Notes under the pieces: generated by a model
What the model saw: only the letters and a program-made list of their open reading frames with translations
Database searches by the model: none
What the model was told of the DNA's origin: nothing
Shown: positions 38,886 through 48,413 of the stretch, piece after piece
Layout: every line of letters starts with the position of its first letter
How positions within the stretch are numbered: the first letter of the stretch is position 1
Source: Colwellia polaris
GTDB lineage: Bacteria; Pseudomonadota; Gammaproteobacteria; Enterobacterales; Alteromonadaceae
Assembly: GCF_002104515.1 (NCBI RefSeq)
Contig: NZ_NBOE01000001.1
Coordinates: forward strand, 310,001 to 374,000
DNA length: 64,000 bases
Reading direction: 5' to 3'
Translations under genes and position numbers: made by a program

Positions 38886-39595
38886 TAGTTTAACGACTTT
38901 TCTTTTAGCGCATCAAGCATGCTGATAACTAACTTCGACGAGTTAACTGAGGCAGTTTCTAAGTATGCTTCAAAAGATGTTGGAGACTCTTTTCCTGCAA
39001 TATCAGACATTGAGCGAATCACCACAAATGGCGTATTGAATTGATGACAAGTATGCGCAATAGCGGCGCCTTCCATTTCAACAGCGGCCATTGTAGGGAA
39101 GTTGGCTCTAGCTTTCGCTATATCGTCATCTTTCGTCATAAATGTGTCGCCAGTGGTAATTAACCCGACCAAGGTTTGTACGTTTTCAAGCGAGCTTATG
39201 CCTATTTTTGCTGCTGCAACCAATTCTGGATGAGGAATATATGCGGGCGGGTTAGCGGGTAGTTGACCAATTTCATAACCAAAAGCGGTTACGTCGACAT
39301 CGTGATAACGCACTTCTGAGCTAATAACAATATCGCCGACTTTAAGTGACTGTTCAAAACCACCTGCAGAGCCAGTATTTACAACATAGTCAGGCTGAAA
39401 TTTATCAATAAGTATTGCTGTTGCTAATGCAGCCGCGACTTTGCCAATACCCGACTGTACAATCACGACTTCAGAGCCATTTAATTGTCCCTGATAAAAG
39501 GTATAACCTGCATGTGTTGATGTTTCGCAATTGTCTAATTTTGCTTTTAAAATGGCAACTTCAGGCTCCATTGCGCCAATAATACCTGCTTTCAT
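38885..39595 (-). CDS. mtnN: 5'-methylthioadenosine/S-adenosylhomocysteine nucleosidase
   Basis: 236 residues, full length. Motifs: [10 protein letters not shown] at the N-terminus with the catalytic Glu, VNTGSAGGF near 72-80, [13 protein letters not shown] near 172 and [10 protein letters not shown] near 190 with the catalytic Asp. It cleaves MTA and SAH to release adenine, feeding methionine salvage, polyamine clean-up and autoinducer-2 precursors. It is first in a two-gene unit with the CbiB-like gene. Confidence 0.96.
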   Translation of the reverse strand: MKAGIIGAMEPEVAILKAKLDNCETSTHAGYTFYQGQLNGSEVVIVQSGIGKVAAALATAILIDKFQPDYVVNTGSAGGFEQSLKVGDIVISSEVRYHDVDVTAFGYEIGQLPANPPAYIPHPELVAAAKIGISSLENVQTLVGLITTGDTFMTKDDDIAKARANFPTMAAVEMEGAAIAHTCHQFNTPFVVIRSMSDIAGKESPTSFEAYLETASVNSSKLVISMLDALKEKSLN

Positions 39596-39679
39596 TAATG
39601 TTAATCCTGTAAAAAATTTTGACGACTACAATGCGCCAGAGTTGATGGGCGGATTATAGCGCGACTTTTGCATATCAAC

Positions 39680-39707
39680 AAAAAAAGCAGACTTATCTGT
39701 CTGCTTT
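39680..39707 (-). terminator. Terminator of the DUF2726 gene
   Basis: AAAGCAGAC and GTCTGCTTT form a 9-bp stem with a 6-base loop; on the minus strand it is followed by a run of seven Ts, 21 bases after the DUF2726 stop. Confidence 0.88.
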
Positions 39708-39727
39708 ACATGCGATGAACTACTTTT

Positions 39728-40387
39728 TTAATGAGGCAGTGCAGCGGCTTGATTTGCTGAAAGTTGCCCAGCTAATGCAGGGGTATCTTTTGTTAACATA
39801 GCATGCGCAGCGGTCGGTGATAATGCGCCAGTAGGTCTTGGGCGAGCTTTTACTAAAGGTGCAGGAATAATTCGGCCTTTTACTTGCGGTGAAGGTGCTT
39901 TATTACCTAATATTCGACTGTTAATACAAGCACGAATTTCATCTATGGTGTAATTGGCTTTTACTTTAATGCGAATATGCGGAATGGCTGCAGCTTCAAG
40001 TGCACCACTAACAAACCAATCTTTTTTAACTTTATAACCTTTGCCTTGTGTATCGACTAAATCTATTACACCAAGCATCTTCATGCTGTCGCGTTCGCAA
40101 ATTACAAAGTCTAAATACTTGCTATGAGCATTATTTGAGGCTGTTTGCCCTGCGCGTTTTGATACGCCATTACGAACGCTAACAATATCAGCTAGCTTTA
40201 CACGATTTATAATACGGTATCTTGAGCCCATTGCTTGCTCAACAAGGTTTTGAAAGTTTTTTTCTGCGGGGGTAAATAGTGCAGTTTTACGATCGAAAGG
40301 AAAGGGAAAGCTATTATCGTTCAAGCGGCTCGCAAGCATACCAACAATAACAATTAGGCTGATCATGGCAAATAGAATAAGTTCCAT
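39728..40387 (-). CDS. DUF2726 protein with N-terminal membrane anchor
   Basis: The start is the second ATG (40387), six bases after GGAG; the ATG at 40393 abuts the Shine-Dalgarno. A hydrophobic anchor (residues 2-19) is followed by the DUF2726 domain (about 35-150): LFTPAEKNFQNLVEQAMG, YLDFVICERDSMKMLGVIDLVD and KKDWFVSGALEAAAIPHIRIKV. The D-x(n)-V-I-D/E pattern suggests a restriction-endonuclease-like fold, though the usual E-L-D is D-L-V-D here. The last ~60 residues are Pro/Ala-rich and disordered. Confidence 0.75.
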   Translation of the reverse strand: MELILFAMISLIVIVGMLASRLNDNSFPFPFDRKTALFTPAEKNFQNLVEQAMGSRYRIINRVKLADIVSVRNGVSKRAGQTASNNAHSKYLDFVICERDSMKMLGVIDLVDTQGKGYKVKKDWFVSGALEAAAIPHIRIKVKANYTIDEIRACINSRILGNKAPSPQVKGRIIPAPLVKARPRPTGALSPTAAHAMLTKDTPALAGQLSANQAAALPH

Positions 40388-40559
40388 ATACATCTCCGGC
40401 AGTTCAATTTCTTGACGTTTATCTTAGTTAACTTGATAAAGCAAAAAATGAGCCAGAGATGATGCCACTAACACGTTAGTGAGTTAATAATAGTGATTAT
40501 CGATATTACTTTTATTAACTCACTGATTTTTAATAGTTAGTTTTCTAACTTACTGGAAG

Positions 40560-41192
40560 CTACTTCGGGTATTTCGCGGCTAATGCGCTATAAAGCTGTT
40601 GCTGAAAGTCGTCAGCACTCGTGTCGAGTGTAGTAACCAAGTTAGCTAGTACTTCGTTGTCTTCTTCACCGTGCCATATTTTGATATAGCTGCCTTCTTT
40701 ATAGCCATGGTCTTGACGGAAGAAGTTTAAGGTGTTTTTTCCAACATATTGACGAAAAAGCTCATCTAAATCCATTGCCATTAAACGCATACAATCAGCA
40801 AGTGCAACAGCATTAAATGCTTTGTCAGTGACGGCTGCAGAAGCAAGGCTTTCTAAGGCGATTTTAAAGTCTTGTTGGCCGCTGCTTTGGGTTAATTCAG
40901 TTGCTAAAGTTTCGGTAATGCTTTCTATTGAATCACCAGACATTAACCGTAAACTTAAGCCAAAATGAAAAATATCGACTAACTCTAATTGTACCTGAGC
41001 AACGTCAATTTCTTGGTGTTTCCACCATTTCCAACCGTGATGATCTAACATTTCGGCACACTCAACCCAAATGGCGCGATACCATTCGTAATTGTTATCT
41101 CGCCAAGTCTCGCTAACGCGTGAATTCATGGCATCTTGCATGGATAACATTTGGGTAATTTGGTTTTTTGCTGTGCTTAGTAAATCGCTCAT
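40560..41192 (-). CDS. Dimeric (all-alpha) dUTP diphosphatase
   Basis: Start at ATG 41192 (MSDLLSTA), after GAGAAAACC; the in-frame TTG at 41213 is less likely. The protein belongs to the MazG-like dUTPase_2 family: WRDNNYEWYRAIWVECAEMLDHHGWKWWK near residues 30-58 and VQLELVDIFHFGLSLRL near 67-83 carry the E-x-x-E and E-x-x-D metal ligands. It hydrolyses dUTP to dUMP, limiting uracil in DNA, and is unrelated in fold to trimeric E. coli Dut. It is a single gene. Confidence 0.88.
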   Translation of the reverse strand: MSDLLSTAKNQITQMLSMQDAMNSRVSETWRDNNYEWYRAIWVECAEMLDHHGWKWWKHQEIDVAQVQLELVDIFHFGLSLRLMSGDSIESITETLATELTQSSGQQDFKIALESLASAAVTDKAFNAVALADCMRLMAMDLDELFRQYVGKNTLNFFRQDHGYKEGSYIKIWHGEEDNEVLANLVTTLDTSADDFQQQLYSALAAKYPK

Positions 41193-41328
41193 GGTTTTCT
41201 CTATTCTAGTCAATTAGGTGGGTGATCAATTTTGGCTGTTGCAAGAATAAACTAATAAGCATTGGGGTTAAAGTCTTGTCCGATTAATGGCATCATATAT
41301 TCATTAAAATTTATGTTGAGGTTCGGTT

Positions 41329-41673
41329 TTGACAACACAAGTTACAGGTAAAGTTTCTAACGAAGTACAAAGTGAAGCAATGCGTATTGCTAAAGGAACG
41401 CAAAAAAAGTCACAAACCAAAGAGCAAACCAAATTAATTGCTCAAGGTATTGAAAAAGGTATAAGCGAGTATAAGAAACAACAAAAAGCAAAATCTCGTG
41501 AACGTGATAAACAGCGTAAAAAGACTGTGGCAGCAAAAGCTAATGCTCAAGTAACAGAGTCCAAACCATTAGATAGCCAACAAAAAGACGTAACTATGGG
41601 TAATAAACTTCTGAGTATTTTACCTTGGCTATTGTTATTAGCGAGTTGGGGGTATTTTTTACTGTCAAATTAG
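41329..41673 (+). CDS. DUF2956 protein, TTG start
   Basis: 114 residues beginning MTTQVTGKVSNEVQSEAMRIAKGTQKKSQTKEQTKLIAQGIEKGI, the conserved DUF2956 segment. A highly basic helical stretch (KKQQKAKSRERDKQRKK) follows, and the protein ends in a single C-terminal membrane anchor (LLSILPWLLLLASWGYFLL), so it is a tail-anchored protein facing the cytoplasm. The only sensible start is TTG, eight bases after GAGG. Function unknown. Confidence 0.8.
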   Translation: MTTQVTGKVSNEVQSEAMRIAKGTQKKSQTKEQTKLIAQGIEKGISEYKKQQKAKSRERDKQRKKTVAAKANAQVTESKPLDSQQKDVTMGNKLLSILPWLLLLASWGYFLLSN

Positions 41674-41800
41674 CTCTCGATTAACTCGCTAAGTTTTGCA
41701 CCATTATCTTAATTACAAATCTTAGTAACAAATCTTAATGGCAAAAGATGCTTTTTCGCGTGTTTTTTATTGCTGCTATTGCTGCGCCTAAATAATACTT

Positions 41801-42727
41801 TTAACGCGGCGATAAATGAATACCCGCTATCATGCAACGAATAGAACCACCGGCGAGTTCTATGGTGCTAACGTCAATCGATACAAGCTTTGCACTTTTC
41901 TCTATTAACTTGCGTTGCTCAGCAGTTAAAGCATTATAGGCCGTTGTTGATAAAGCCAAAATTCGGCCATTAGAAGATTTTAATTCAATAGCGTTACCGC
42001 AAAAATGAGCAATTTGCGCTTCGCTCAGTTCAATAACGTCACGACCTGATGCTTGAAAGCGTTGAATAATTTCTTCTCGGCGCGGTGTGTTTTTGATCAT
42101 ACTCGGCGCCATTAAAACAAACTCTGTGGCAATACACATTAAAACGTTAGTGTGATAAACACTTTCGCCTGCACTATTAAAGGCGTCAAACAACATAGGT
42201 TCATAATTAAAGTGCGTGCAAAAACGTTCAAGTGCTAACGAGTTAGCGCGTTTTGACTGCACGGCATAAGCAACTCGATCAAAATGGTCAAGTACCATGG
42301 CACCTGTTCCTTCGAGATAAATATGGTCTTGTTCTAATCCTGAATAATCGACAATGTCTTGTACTCGATAGCTTTGCTTTAGCATTTCAATAATGTCGCT
42401 TCGTCGCTCTAAACGACGGTTTTGTGCATACATAGGATAAATAGCAATATGGCCACCACTGTGGGTTGAAAACCAGTTATTTGGAAATACTGAGTCAGGC
42501 GTTTGCGTACTTTCATCTTCAAACATATGTACTTTTATATCATGGCTTTCGAGTATTACTTGCGCTTGACTGATCTCTTTATAGGCCATTTCGGCAATGT
42601 GTTCAGGCGATTGAGTTAACTCAGTTGTCTGAAAGCTATTATCTGCCAAGGTTTCAGGGTTTGAGTGGAAGTGATGTGGCCTGATCATGATAACACTGCT
42701 AGGCGCTTGTGGATTTATAATGCTCAA
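41801..42727 (-). CDS. ctlX: Citrulline utilization hydrolase CtlX-like (amidinotransferase fold)
   Basis: 308 residues of the arginine-deiminase/amidinotransferase superfamily. FEDESTQTPDSVFPNNWFSTH near 69-89 carries the substrate-binding Asp and Asn, YLEGTGAMVLDH near 141 the Glu-Gly-Thr motif, SVYHTNVLMCI near 194 the catalytic His, and GGSIRCMIAG the nucleophile Cys298. CtlX proteins act on citrulline in catabolism. It is divergent from an Lrp-type regulator that probably controls it. Confidence 0.85.
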   Translation of the reverse strand: MSIINPQAPSSVIMIRPHHFHSNPETLADNSFQTTELTQSPEHIAEMAYKEISQAQVILESHDIKVHMFEDESTQTPDSVFPNNWFSTHSGGHIAIYPMYAQNRRLERRSDIIEMLKQSYRVQDIVDYSGLEQDHIYLEGTGAMVLDHFDRVAYAVQSKRANSLALERFCTHFNYEPMLFDAFNSAGESVYHTNVLMCIATEFVLMAPSMIKNTPRREEIIQRFQASGRDVIELSEAQIAHFCGNAIELKSSNGRILALSTTAYNALTAEQRKLIEKSAKLVSIDVSTIELAGGSIRCMIAGIHLSPR

Positions 42728-42851
42728 CGGAGTTTTCTCAATTAAAACGAAAGTAAGTCGGTAGTGTAATTTTTATTTTTGTTAGTTAAAATGCCATTAT
42801 TACTGTATTTTTGCGTTATTTTTTATCATTTTGTAAGGTTTAAATATCATT

Positions 42852-43298
42852 ATGTCAAATTCAACCGTAAGAGCCTATCTGCACGATCAATTAGACCAAC
42901 AATTAATTTCATTATTACGTGAAGATGGCAGAGCATCAGTGTCAACTTTGTCTAAACAATTAAAAGTATCACGCGGCACAGTGCAAAATCGCATTGAACG
43001 TTTAGTATCGTCGGGGGCTATTTTAGGCTTTACGGTTAGAGCACATGAGGCGATAGAGGCGGGGTCTGTAAAAGCTATTATGCTGATAGAGGTTGTTGGC
43101 CGTTCAACCACACAAGTTATTAAGGTACTAAAGGGCATACCGCAATTGACTAAGTTACATACCACTAATGGCTCATGGGATTTAGTGGCTGAACTTCACA
43201 CCAGTAACTTGATTGAGTTTGACCATGTATTAGCACAAGTCCGGATGATCGAAGGCGTACTCAATAGCGAAACCAGTATTTTATTAACCTCGGCTTAG
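42852..43298 (+). CDS. Lrp/AsnC family transcriptional regulator
   Basis: 148 residues: an N-terminal winged helix (LDQQLISLLREDGRASVSTLSKQLKVSRGTVQNRIERLVSSGAILGF, about 13-60) and a C-terminal RAM/ACT-like ligand domain (VKAIMLIEVVG...LNSETSILLT). The 124-base AT-rich gap to the divergent ctlX is the likely binding region, so arginine, citrulline or ornithine is a reasonable but unproven effector. Confidence 0.9.
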   Translation: MSNSTVRAYLHDQLDQQLISLLREDGRASVSTLSKQLKVSRGTVQNRIERLVSSGAILGFTVRAHEAIEAGSVKAIMLIEVVGRSTTQVIKVLKGIPQLTKLHTTNGSWDLVAELHTSNLIEFDHVLAQVRMIEGVLNSETSILLTSA

Positions 43299-43389
43299 TA
43301 ACATAAGCTTAGCTGCATAGGCTTAGCTTCACGGGGTTTTCTTCTCGGCAATGCTATTTATCTAGCTTGATGAGTTTTAGCTTAAAAAA

Positions 43390-44727
43390 TTAATACTGAT
43401 AACGCGCGCTTAACCATGCATTGGTGTTGTTTTCGAGTTGCCCGAAAAAAGAAAAGTCATTTCTACCAAAAAACACATTCGCGCCAGTACTAAATAACCA
43501 CTGATCATTGTACTGATAATTAATTGAAGGTTTAAGGTAACCGTCTTTATCACTAGGAGAATAAAAGGCAAACATTGAATAGGTGAGTGTTTGTCTTAGG
43601 GCGCGATAGTGCAGACGTAAAGTTAACAAATGACGATTTTCAGCCACACGTTGATCAGGTGTTTGGCTGTTGGCTTTCAATGCTTGATAGTGCTTAGTTC
43701 GCTCAAGATAATACTGCATACTGGCCGTTAAATTTTTTGCTAGTTCTCGTTCATAGCCTATTAAAAGTCTATGTTGACCATTGGCGATCATATCATTCGT
43801 ACCTTGATTATCTTCAGTGCTGTTATAGCTAGCGTACTCTGCATTGAAAATACCGCCTTTGAAAGGTGCTGTTGCGCTAACACCCCAGACATTAAGCTTT
43901 GGAAAATAACTTTGGTATTGCGAACTAACTTGGCTTGAAAGGCCTGAAGGCTTTGTACCTTGTGGTGTTGGCCAATAACCTTGATAGCCATATAACGCAA
44001 CTTCAACATTATTTAGCTGAGTTTTTAAGCGAGCTGACCATTGTGATTTATGATTTTTTTCGACTGAAAATCCATTAGCAGGGGCAATTATTTGCTGCAC
44101 TTGTGGCGAATAAAATGAGAAGCGCTCGCCGTTAATATAGTTGTCTGAGGTAAATTCAGGTGTCCATACTAAGGAAAAACTCACTGCCTTATAAAACCAG
44201 TTAGTTCTGACACTGTTCGATGGCGCTTTTAAGTATTCATCAGCGCGGCCAGAAAAAAATGACTGCCAATCTTTGGCAAATAAATCATTGAGGAATAAGT
44301 AATCTCCCGTACCCCAGGTTAATACTTGCCGACCTGCTTTTATGTCGACAAAACTAAACGGGCTGGCACTCAGGCTAAGCTCTCGGGTTTGAAAAATAGT
44401 TTTTGCGAGCACGTGGTCATAATAACTGTCGAGCTTGCCTGTGGCATCGAATAACTCATGGCTGTAGTCAATATTTACTCTAGCTCTTACTTCGCTAAGC
44501 GATGTGCTCTTTTGGCTAACATTAGCTTGTAAAAACTGCCCGTGAGCTGCTTCAATAAATCCTGTAACTTGCCAAGGTGAAGCTGGCGGTTCATCTGCCC
44601 ATTCGTCTGCCCAGTTATCGTTATTGGCATTGTTAGCACTTTCACTGTTTGCACTTACGTTTAGACTAACAAATATCAAAAAAACATTAAGCAGTAGCGC
44701 TTTAATTCTCGCTAAATTACTAATAAT
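43390..44727 (-). CDS. Outer-membrane beta-barrel of the RND operon, apparent ATT start
   Basis: The mature protein is a ~420-residue barrel (alternating aromatic strands, terminal aromatic ARYQY) of the DUF1302-like porin type, with a tandem ADEWADEPP acidic segment at its N-terminus. Conventional starts give only TTG at 44679, which truncates the signal peptide. Reading in frame back to ATT 44727 adds ISNLARIKALLLNVFL and yields a perfect signal sequence cut after NVSA; AAGG sits six bases before this ATT, and a TGA lies two codons further up. It is last in the operon with the MMPL pump and LolA-like protein, and probably the outer-membrane exit or acceptor. Confidence 0.75.
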   Translation of the reverse strand: MISNLARIKALLLNVFLIFVSLNVSANSESANNANNDNWADEWADEPPASPWQVTGFIEAAHGQFLQANVSQKSTSLSEVRARVNIDYSHELFDATGKLDSYYDHVLAKTIFQTRELSLSASPFSFVDIKAGRQVLTWGTGDYLFLNDLFAKDWQSFFSGRADEYLKAPSNSVRTNWFYKAVSFSLVWTPEFTSDNYINGERFSFYSPQVQQIIAPANGFSVEKNHKSQWSARLKTQLNNVEVALYGYQGYWPTPQGTKPSGLSSQVSSQYQSYFPKLNVWGVSATAPFKGGIFNAEYASYNSTEDNQGTNDMIANGQHRLLIGYERELAKNLTASMQYYLERTKHYQALKANSQTPDQRVAENRHLLTLRLHYRALRQTLTYSMFAFYSPSDKDGYLKPSINYQYNDQWLFSTGANVFFGRNDFSFFGQLENNTNAWLSARYQY

Positions 44728-44757
44728 CGTTCACCTTCTAAAATATTGCGCAAGTGA

Positions 44758-45645
44758 CTAGTCTAACCACGCTTTTGGCGGTGTGCGCATACTGCGTTCA
44801 CTGAAAATACTGTCAGGTAAGCCAAGGTTATATTTTACATTACGAAATTGCATTTCGGTGTAGCTGTTATTGTTCAGGTTAGTAATACGCGACTTTACTA
44901 CAGTAGCAATGCCGTCAATTTCTTGCACTTGTAGTACTGTCATTTTGCGAATAGCACGATCGTTGTGATCATAATAAGTAGTTTCTATTGGGAGGGAATT
45001 CTGCTTATCAATTGTGACAACATAGTGATTAAACTCAACACTTTGTGGATCTTTTGGGGAAGCTGTAATGGTATAGGTGCTGCCATCTTCACTGTCTAAT
45101 GAAAAATTATCTTCATTAGGATTACGACCTGAAACATCTTCATAGTAAAAGTGAGAGCCAACAAAAGACGTACGTTTATCGCCAGCCGAAATACGTTTTA
45201 CTAAGTCAAGTGCGGGTAAAAACAACCAACGATTGTCATCGCTTTGAAGCTGTTTTTCTACTCTAAATACTGTGTCTTTAACGTTACTTGGCTTTGAAAA
45301 AAACACCAACATCGTTTGATCGCCAAGGTCTTGCACATCTTTGCGTAAAATGGTGAATTGTCGCATTTGGCGATTACCGTTTTCATCAACAATAATCATA
45401 CGCGCTTCAGCACTGCCATCTTCGCCAGCATAATAAGAAGCGAGATTCGCGCGGTCTATTATATTTTTAACGGCTAAATTTTCGGTTTTATTCGTTATAT
45501 TTATTGGCGTAGTTTTTATTGCTGAAATTGTACTTTCTTCAGCATGTAAGTGACTTTGGCAGGCCAGAAATAAACTCAAAGTTAGCCAAAGAGAATGGCT
45601 ATGCTTTATTGCTTTTATCATTTTATAACTTAATTTAATGCTCAT
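44758..45645 (-). CDS. Outer membrane lipoprotein-sorting-like periplasmic protein (LolA-like)
   Basis: 295 residues with a signal peptide (cleavage after SHLHA, about residue 35) and a LolA-like barrel domain. Typical family segments are RMIIVDENGNRQMRQFTI, DQTMLVFFSKPSNVKDTVF, RWLFLPALDLVKRISAGDKRTSFVGSHFYYEDVSGR and the C-terminal FSERSMRTPPKAWLD. Such proteins accompany MMPL/RND pumps and are thought to shuttle a hydrophobic molecule across the periplasm. It starts 28 bases after the pump gene stop, with AAGGA seven bases before ATG. Confidence 0.85.
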   Translation of the reverse strand: MSIKLSYKMIKAIKHSHSLWLTLSLFLACQSHLHAEESTISAIKTTPINITNKTENLAVKNIIDRANLASYYAGEDGSAEARMIIVDENGNRQMRQFTILRKDVQDLGDQTMLVFFSKPSNVKDTVFRVEKQLQSDDNRWLFLPALDLVKRISAGDKRTSFVGSHFYYEDVSGRNPNEDNFSLDSEDGSTYTITASPKDPQSVEFNHYVVTIDKQNSLPIETTYYDHNDRAIRKMTVLQVQEIDGIATVVKSRITNLNNNSYTEMQFRNVKYNLGLPDSIFSERSMRTPPKAWLD

Positions 45646-45673
45646 AATATTGTCCTTATAAATTCGTTCATGC

Positions 45674-48244
45674 TTAACTGGCTTGGCGCATAGTGGTTAA
45701 CGTTAGTAAAGCTGGCAGCAATACTAAGGTCACTAAGGCAGATAAAATCATAATACTCGCTAAGAAAAAGCCTACGGTGATATAAGGCATAAGCGGTGAT
45801 AATAGCAAAGGCGTAAAGCCAATCGCGATTACAATGGCATTGCGAGCAATAGCACGACTTGGCTCTTGAAACATAGCGCTTAAGGCGACACGTAGACTTT
45901 GCTTTTCAGCTTCAAGCTCGCGCACGCGTTGAATAAAATGTATCGCGAAATCAATTGATAAACCTAAAGTTAATGCGGATAAAACCGCAATGGGCATGTC
46001 ATAAGCTTTACCAAACCAGCCGACTAATCCGTAAATCATGGTGATAGTAAAGGTCAACGGTAACATGGCTAAAATACCGTACTTTACTGATCTAAAGAGC
46101 AACATCATCATGATAAATACAATTACAAAAGATGAAAGTAGGCTATCTATCATGCCGCTCACCATAGCATCTTGCCAAACAACATTAAGATATGACTTTC
46201 CTGCCCATTGATGTTGAACATTTAGTGGCGGCGGATTCTCGCTAATATAGGTATCTACCCAGTTAACGACCTTCGCCATGTGCTGATTGTCGCCGCTGGT
46301 CATTTGCAGCCATAGCAGTGTGCGTTGAAAATCAGGGCTGACAAAGTGCCATAAATCTTGCGGGCGATGTGAAGATTGAAACTGTAGCAAGGTTTGCGCG
46401 ACACCATTACTGCTGCTTGGGATCTCGAAATCTTTATCTTCGCCAGAATTAAGTTCTCGATTTACGGTGCTAATAATATCGGTCAAGCTGTTTACCTTGC
46501 CTACATCACCGTTATTAACTAGAGCGCTTTGCAAATCAGCCAACCAATTTAACATTGCCGAGTCAGTAAATATTTTTTGTGAATTATTCGCCTGTTCGCT
46601 AATGTTATACAGTTGTTCGAGCCAAGCTTGTTCCTCAACGTTAGCTGTAAAACTAAAGTCATCAAGTAGCATTAATAAGTCTGGTGTGAAGAAGCTGTTT
46701 TTTTGATTTTTTTCACGCTTTAACCATTGTTGATGGGCTTGTAAAATGGCTGTTTTGGTTGCGCCGTTATTAGCCGTATCAAGTATGCTATTAAAATTTT
46801 CTAGGGCACTTTGTTGTTGCAAGTTGTTATTGCTAAAGACCAGCCATGCGTCATAGGTGCCGGCAAAGTGTTCATTAAGTACTTTATCGGCAATACGTAT
46901 TTCATGATCAGCTTTGAACCAATTTACTGGGTTGTCGTTGATAATAATACGGTTCACACCCACCAAGCTGAGCACAAAAAAGGCAATAAAAGTGATTAAA
47001 ATAAGTTTGGTGCGTTTAACTGAAAAGGCGCCCAACTTTTCTAAACTGCTTGCTAATCGACCTTTTTTCTCCATCAGCTGAACGGCGCGTTGTAATTTAG
47101 CTAATGTTTCGGGTTTCATACGAGCGATGTACGCGGGTATAAAAGTAATGGTTAATACAAAAGCCAATAAAATGCCGCTGCCGATGAAAGCGCCAAATAC
47201 TTTCACTGGTGGAATAGGTGTTAGCATGAGTGAATAAAAGCCAACAGCTGAGGTAATTGAGGTAAATAACATTGGCTTGTATAAATGGCCCATGACTTTT
47301 TTGATGGTTTTTGAAGCATCATCGCCGGCTTTAAAGCGGTCAGCAAACTCCGATAAAATATGGACTGAATCAACCACCGCAATCGGCATTAAAAATATCG
47401 CGATCATTGACGACATAATATGCACGGTAAAACCAAAGCCAATTAAACTGCCCATAATAATTAACACTGTTGCCATGGCAACGATCATAGGGGCAATAAT
47501 TAATGCAATATTACGAAAGAAAAACCAAAGTAATAAGAAAATAGCTAAACCGGCAAGTGGTGCAGCTACGCCCATTTGTACAAACATTTCGTAGCCAAAT
47601 TGATCTTCAGCAACGGGTAAACCTGTTATATGAAAAGTTAAGTCGTTTTGTGTATCGGCTGAAGTGTTAGTCGCAAGAGCGCGAATTCTTTCTGCAATAA
47701 CATAACTTTGATCTTTAGCAATAATCGGCACATAAATAGCGATAGCTTTATCGTCGCCAGAAACTAAGGTGTTATTTAACATGGGTAAGCGTTTTACGGC
47801 TTGTTGAATTTTTTCGCTTGCTTTTATTGTGGTGGGTGCTTGTTTCATAAGGTATTCAAATTGAATACCTTGACTAATTCCCTGCTCGTTTGTTAATTGA
47901 CGAATATTATCAACAACGGTTAATGACAATAAATCAGAGGCGATAACGCCCTCTATTTTTAAAATATCGTCAGTTAGCTGTTCAACTATTTGTAATGTAT
48001 TTGGGTTGAACATTGTATTATTGCTGACTAAACCCACGACGATCATATCGCGCATTAAAAAATCAGTTTTTATTTGGTTATGAAAAATGCGGGCAGGCGC
48101 TTCTTGGCTCAGCATATTTTCGGGGTCGGTATCAATAACAATTTTTGGCAACATCGCTAAACTTAACAAAGTTATCAGTAATACTATGCAATAAATTACC
48201 AAGGGTTTTGTGATGGCAAAATTCAATATACGTTTGTAATTCAA
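45674..48244 (-). CDS. MMPL/RND superfamily exporter
   Basis: An 856-residue protein with the duplicated RND plan: TM1, large periplasmic loop, TM2-6, then TM7, loop, TM8-12. The second membrane segment groups have family motifs AIFLMPIAVVDSVHILSEFADRF (about residue 280) and LSALTLGLSIDFAIHFIQRVREL (about 750), in which buried Asp residues relay protons. MMPL-type pumps move lipids or hydrophobic compounds. It is first of three genes (pump, LolA-like, barrel). The start is 169 bases from the divergent ArsR-type gene, across two palindromes. Confidence 0.9.
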   Translation of the reverse strand: MNYKRILNFAITKPLVIYCIVLLITLLSLAMLPKIVIDTDPENMLSQEAPARIFHNQIKTDFLMRDMIVVGLVSNNTMFNPNTLQIVEQLTDDILKIEGVIASDLLSLTVVDNIRQLTNEQGISQGIQFEYLMKQAPTTIKASEKIQQAVKRLPMLNNTLVSGDDKAIAIYVPIIAKDQSYVIAERIRALATNTSADTQNDLTFHITGLPVAEDQFGYEMFVQMGVAAPLAGLAIFLLLWFFFRNIALIIAPMIVAMATVLIIMGSLIGFGFTVHIMSSMIAIFLMPIAVVDSVHILSEFADRFKAGDDASKTIKKVMGHLYKPMLFTSITSAVGFYSLMLTPIPPVKVFGAFIGSGILLAFVLTITFIPAYIARMKPETLAKLQRAVQLMEKKGRLASSLEKLGAFSVKRTKLILITFIAFFVLSLVGVNRIIINDNPVNWFKADHEIRIADKVLNEHFAGTYDAWLVFSNNNLQQQSALENFNSILDTANNGATKTAILQAHQQWLKREKNQKNSFFTPDLLMLLDDFSFTANVEEQAWLEQLYNISEQANNSQKIFTDSAMLNWLADLQSALVNNGDVGKVNSLTDIISTVNRELNSGEDKDFEIPSSSNGVAQTLLQFQSSHRPQDLWHFVSPDFQRTLLWLQMTSGDNQHMAKVVNWVDTYISENPPPLNVQHQWAGKSYLNVVWQDAMVSGMIDSLLSSFVIVFIMMMLLFRSVKYGILAMLPLTFTITMIYGLVGWFGKAYDMPIAVLSALTLGLSIDFAIHFIQRVRELEAEKQSLRVALSAMFQEPSRAIARNAIVIAIGFTPLLLSPLMPYITVGFFLASIMILSALVTLVLLPALLTLTTMRQAS

Positions 48245-48289
48245 AACTTTTACTAACCTCGAACGTTGAACAAAATATACACGGTAAGT

Positions 48290-48342
48290 TATATTAGATA
48301 AATGTAATATACTTTTATATTAGCAGTATCTAATGTAATATC
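48290..48342. promoter_or_regulatory. Tandem operator-like palindromes between pump operon and arsR-type gene
   Basis: Two similar sites start 27 bases apart: ATTAG-N6-GTAAT (48292-48307) within TATATTA-N8-TAATATA, and ATTAG-N6-CTAAT (48319-48334) within a longer TATATTA...TAATAT repeat. Both lie in the 169-base divergent gap, suiting control of both directions by the adjacent winged-helix repressor. Confidence 0.65.
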
Positions 48343-48413
48343 CAACAAGAATTAAATTTAAGTGTTTTTTACAGCTAAAGTTAGCTTTTATAAACAATAA
48401 CAGTGAGTGGTGT

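Noticed and set aside
46467-46706. Antisense ORFs inside the MMPL pump gene
   Set aside because: Shadows of a well-supported gene, with no Shine-Dalgarno.
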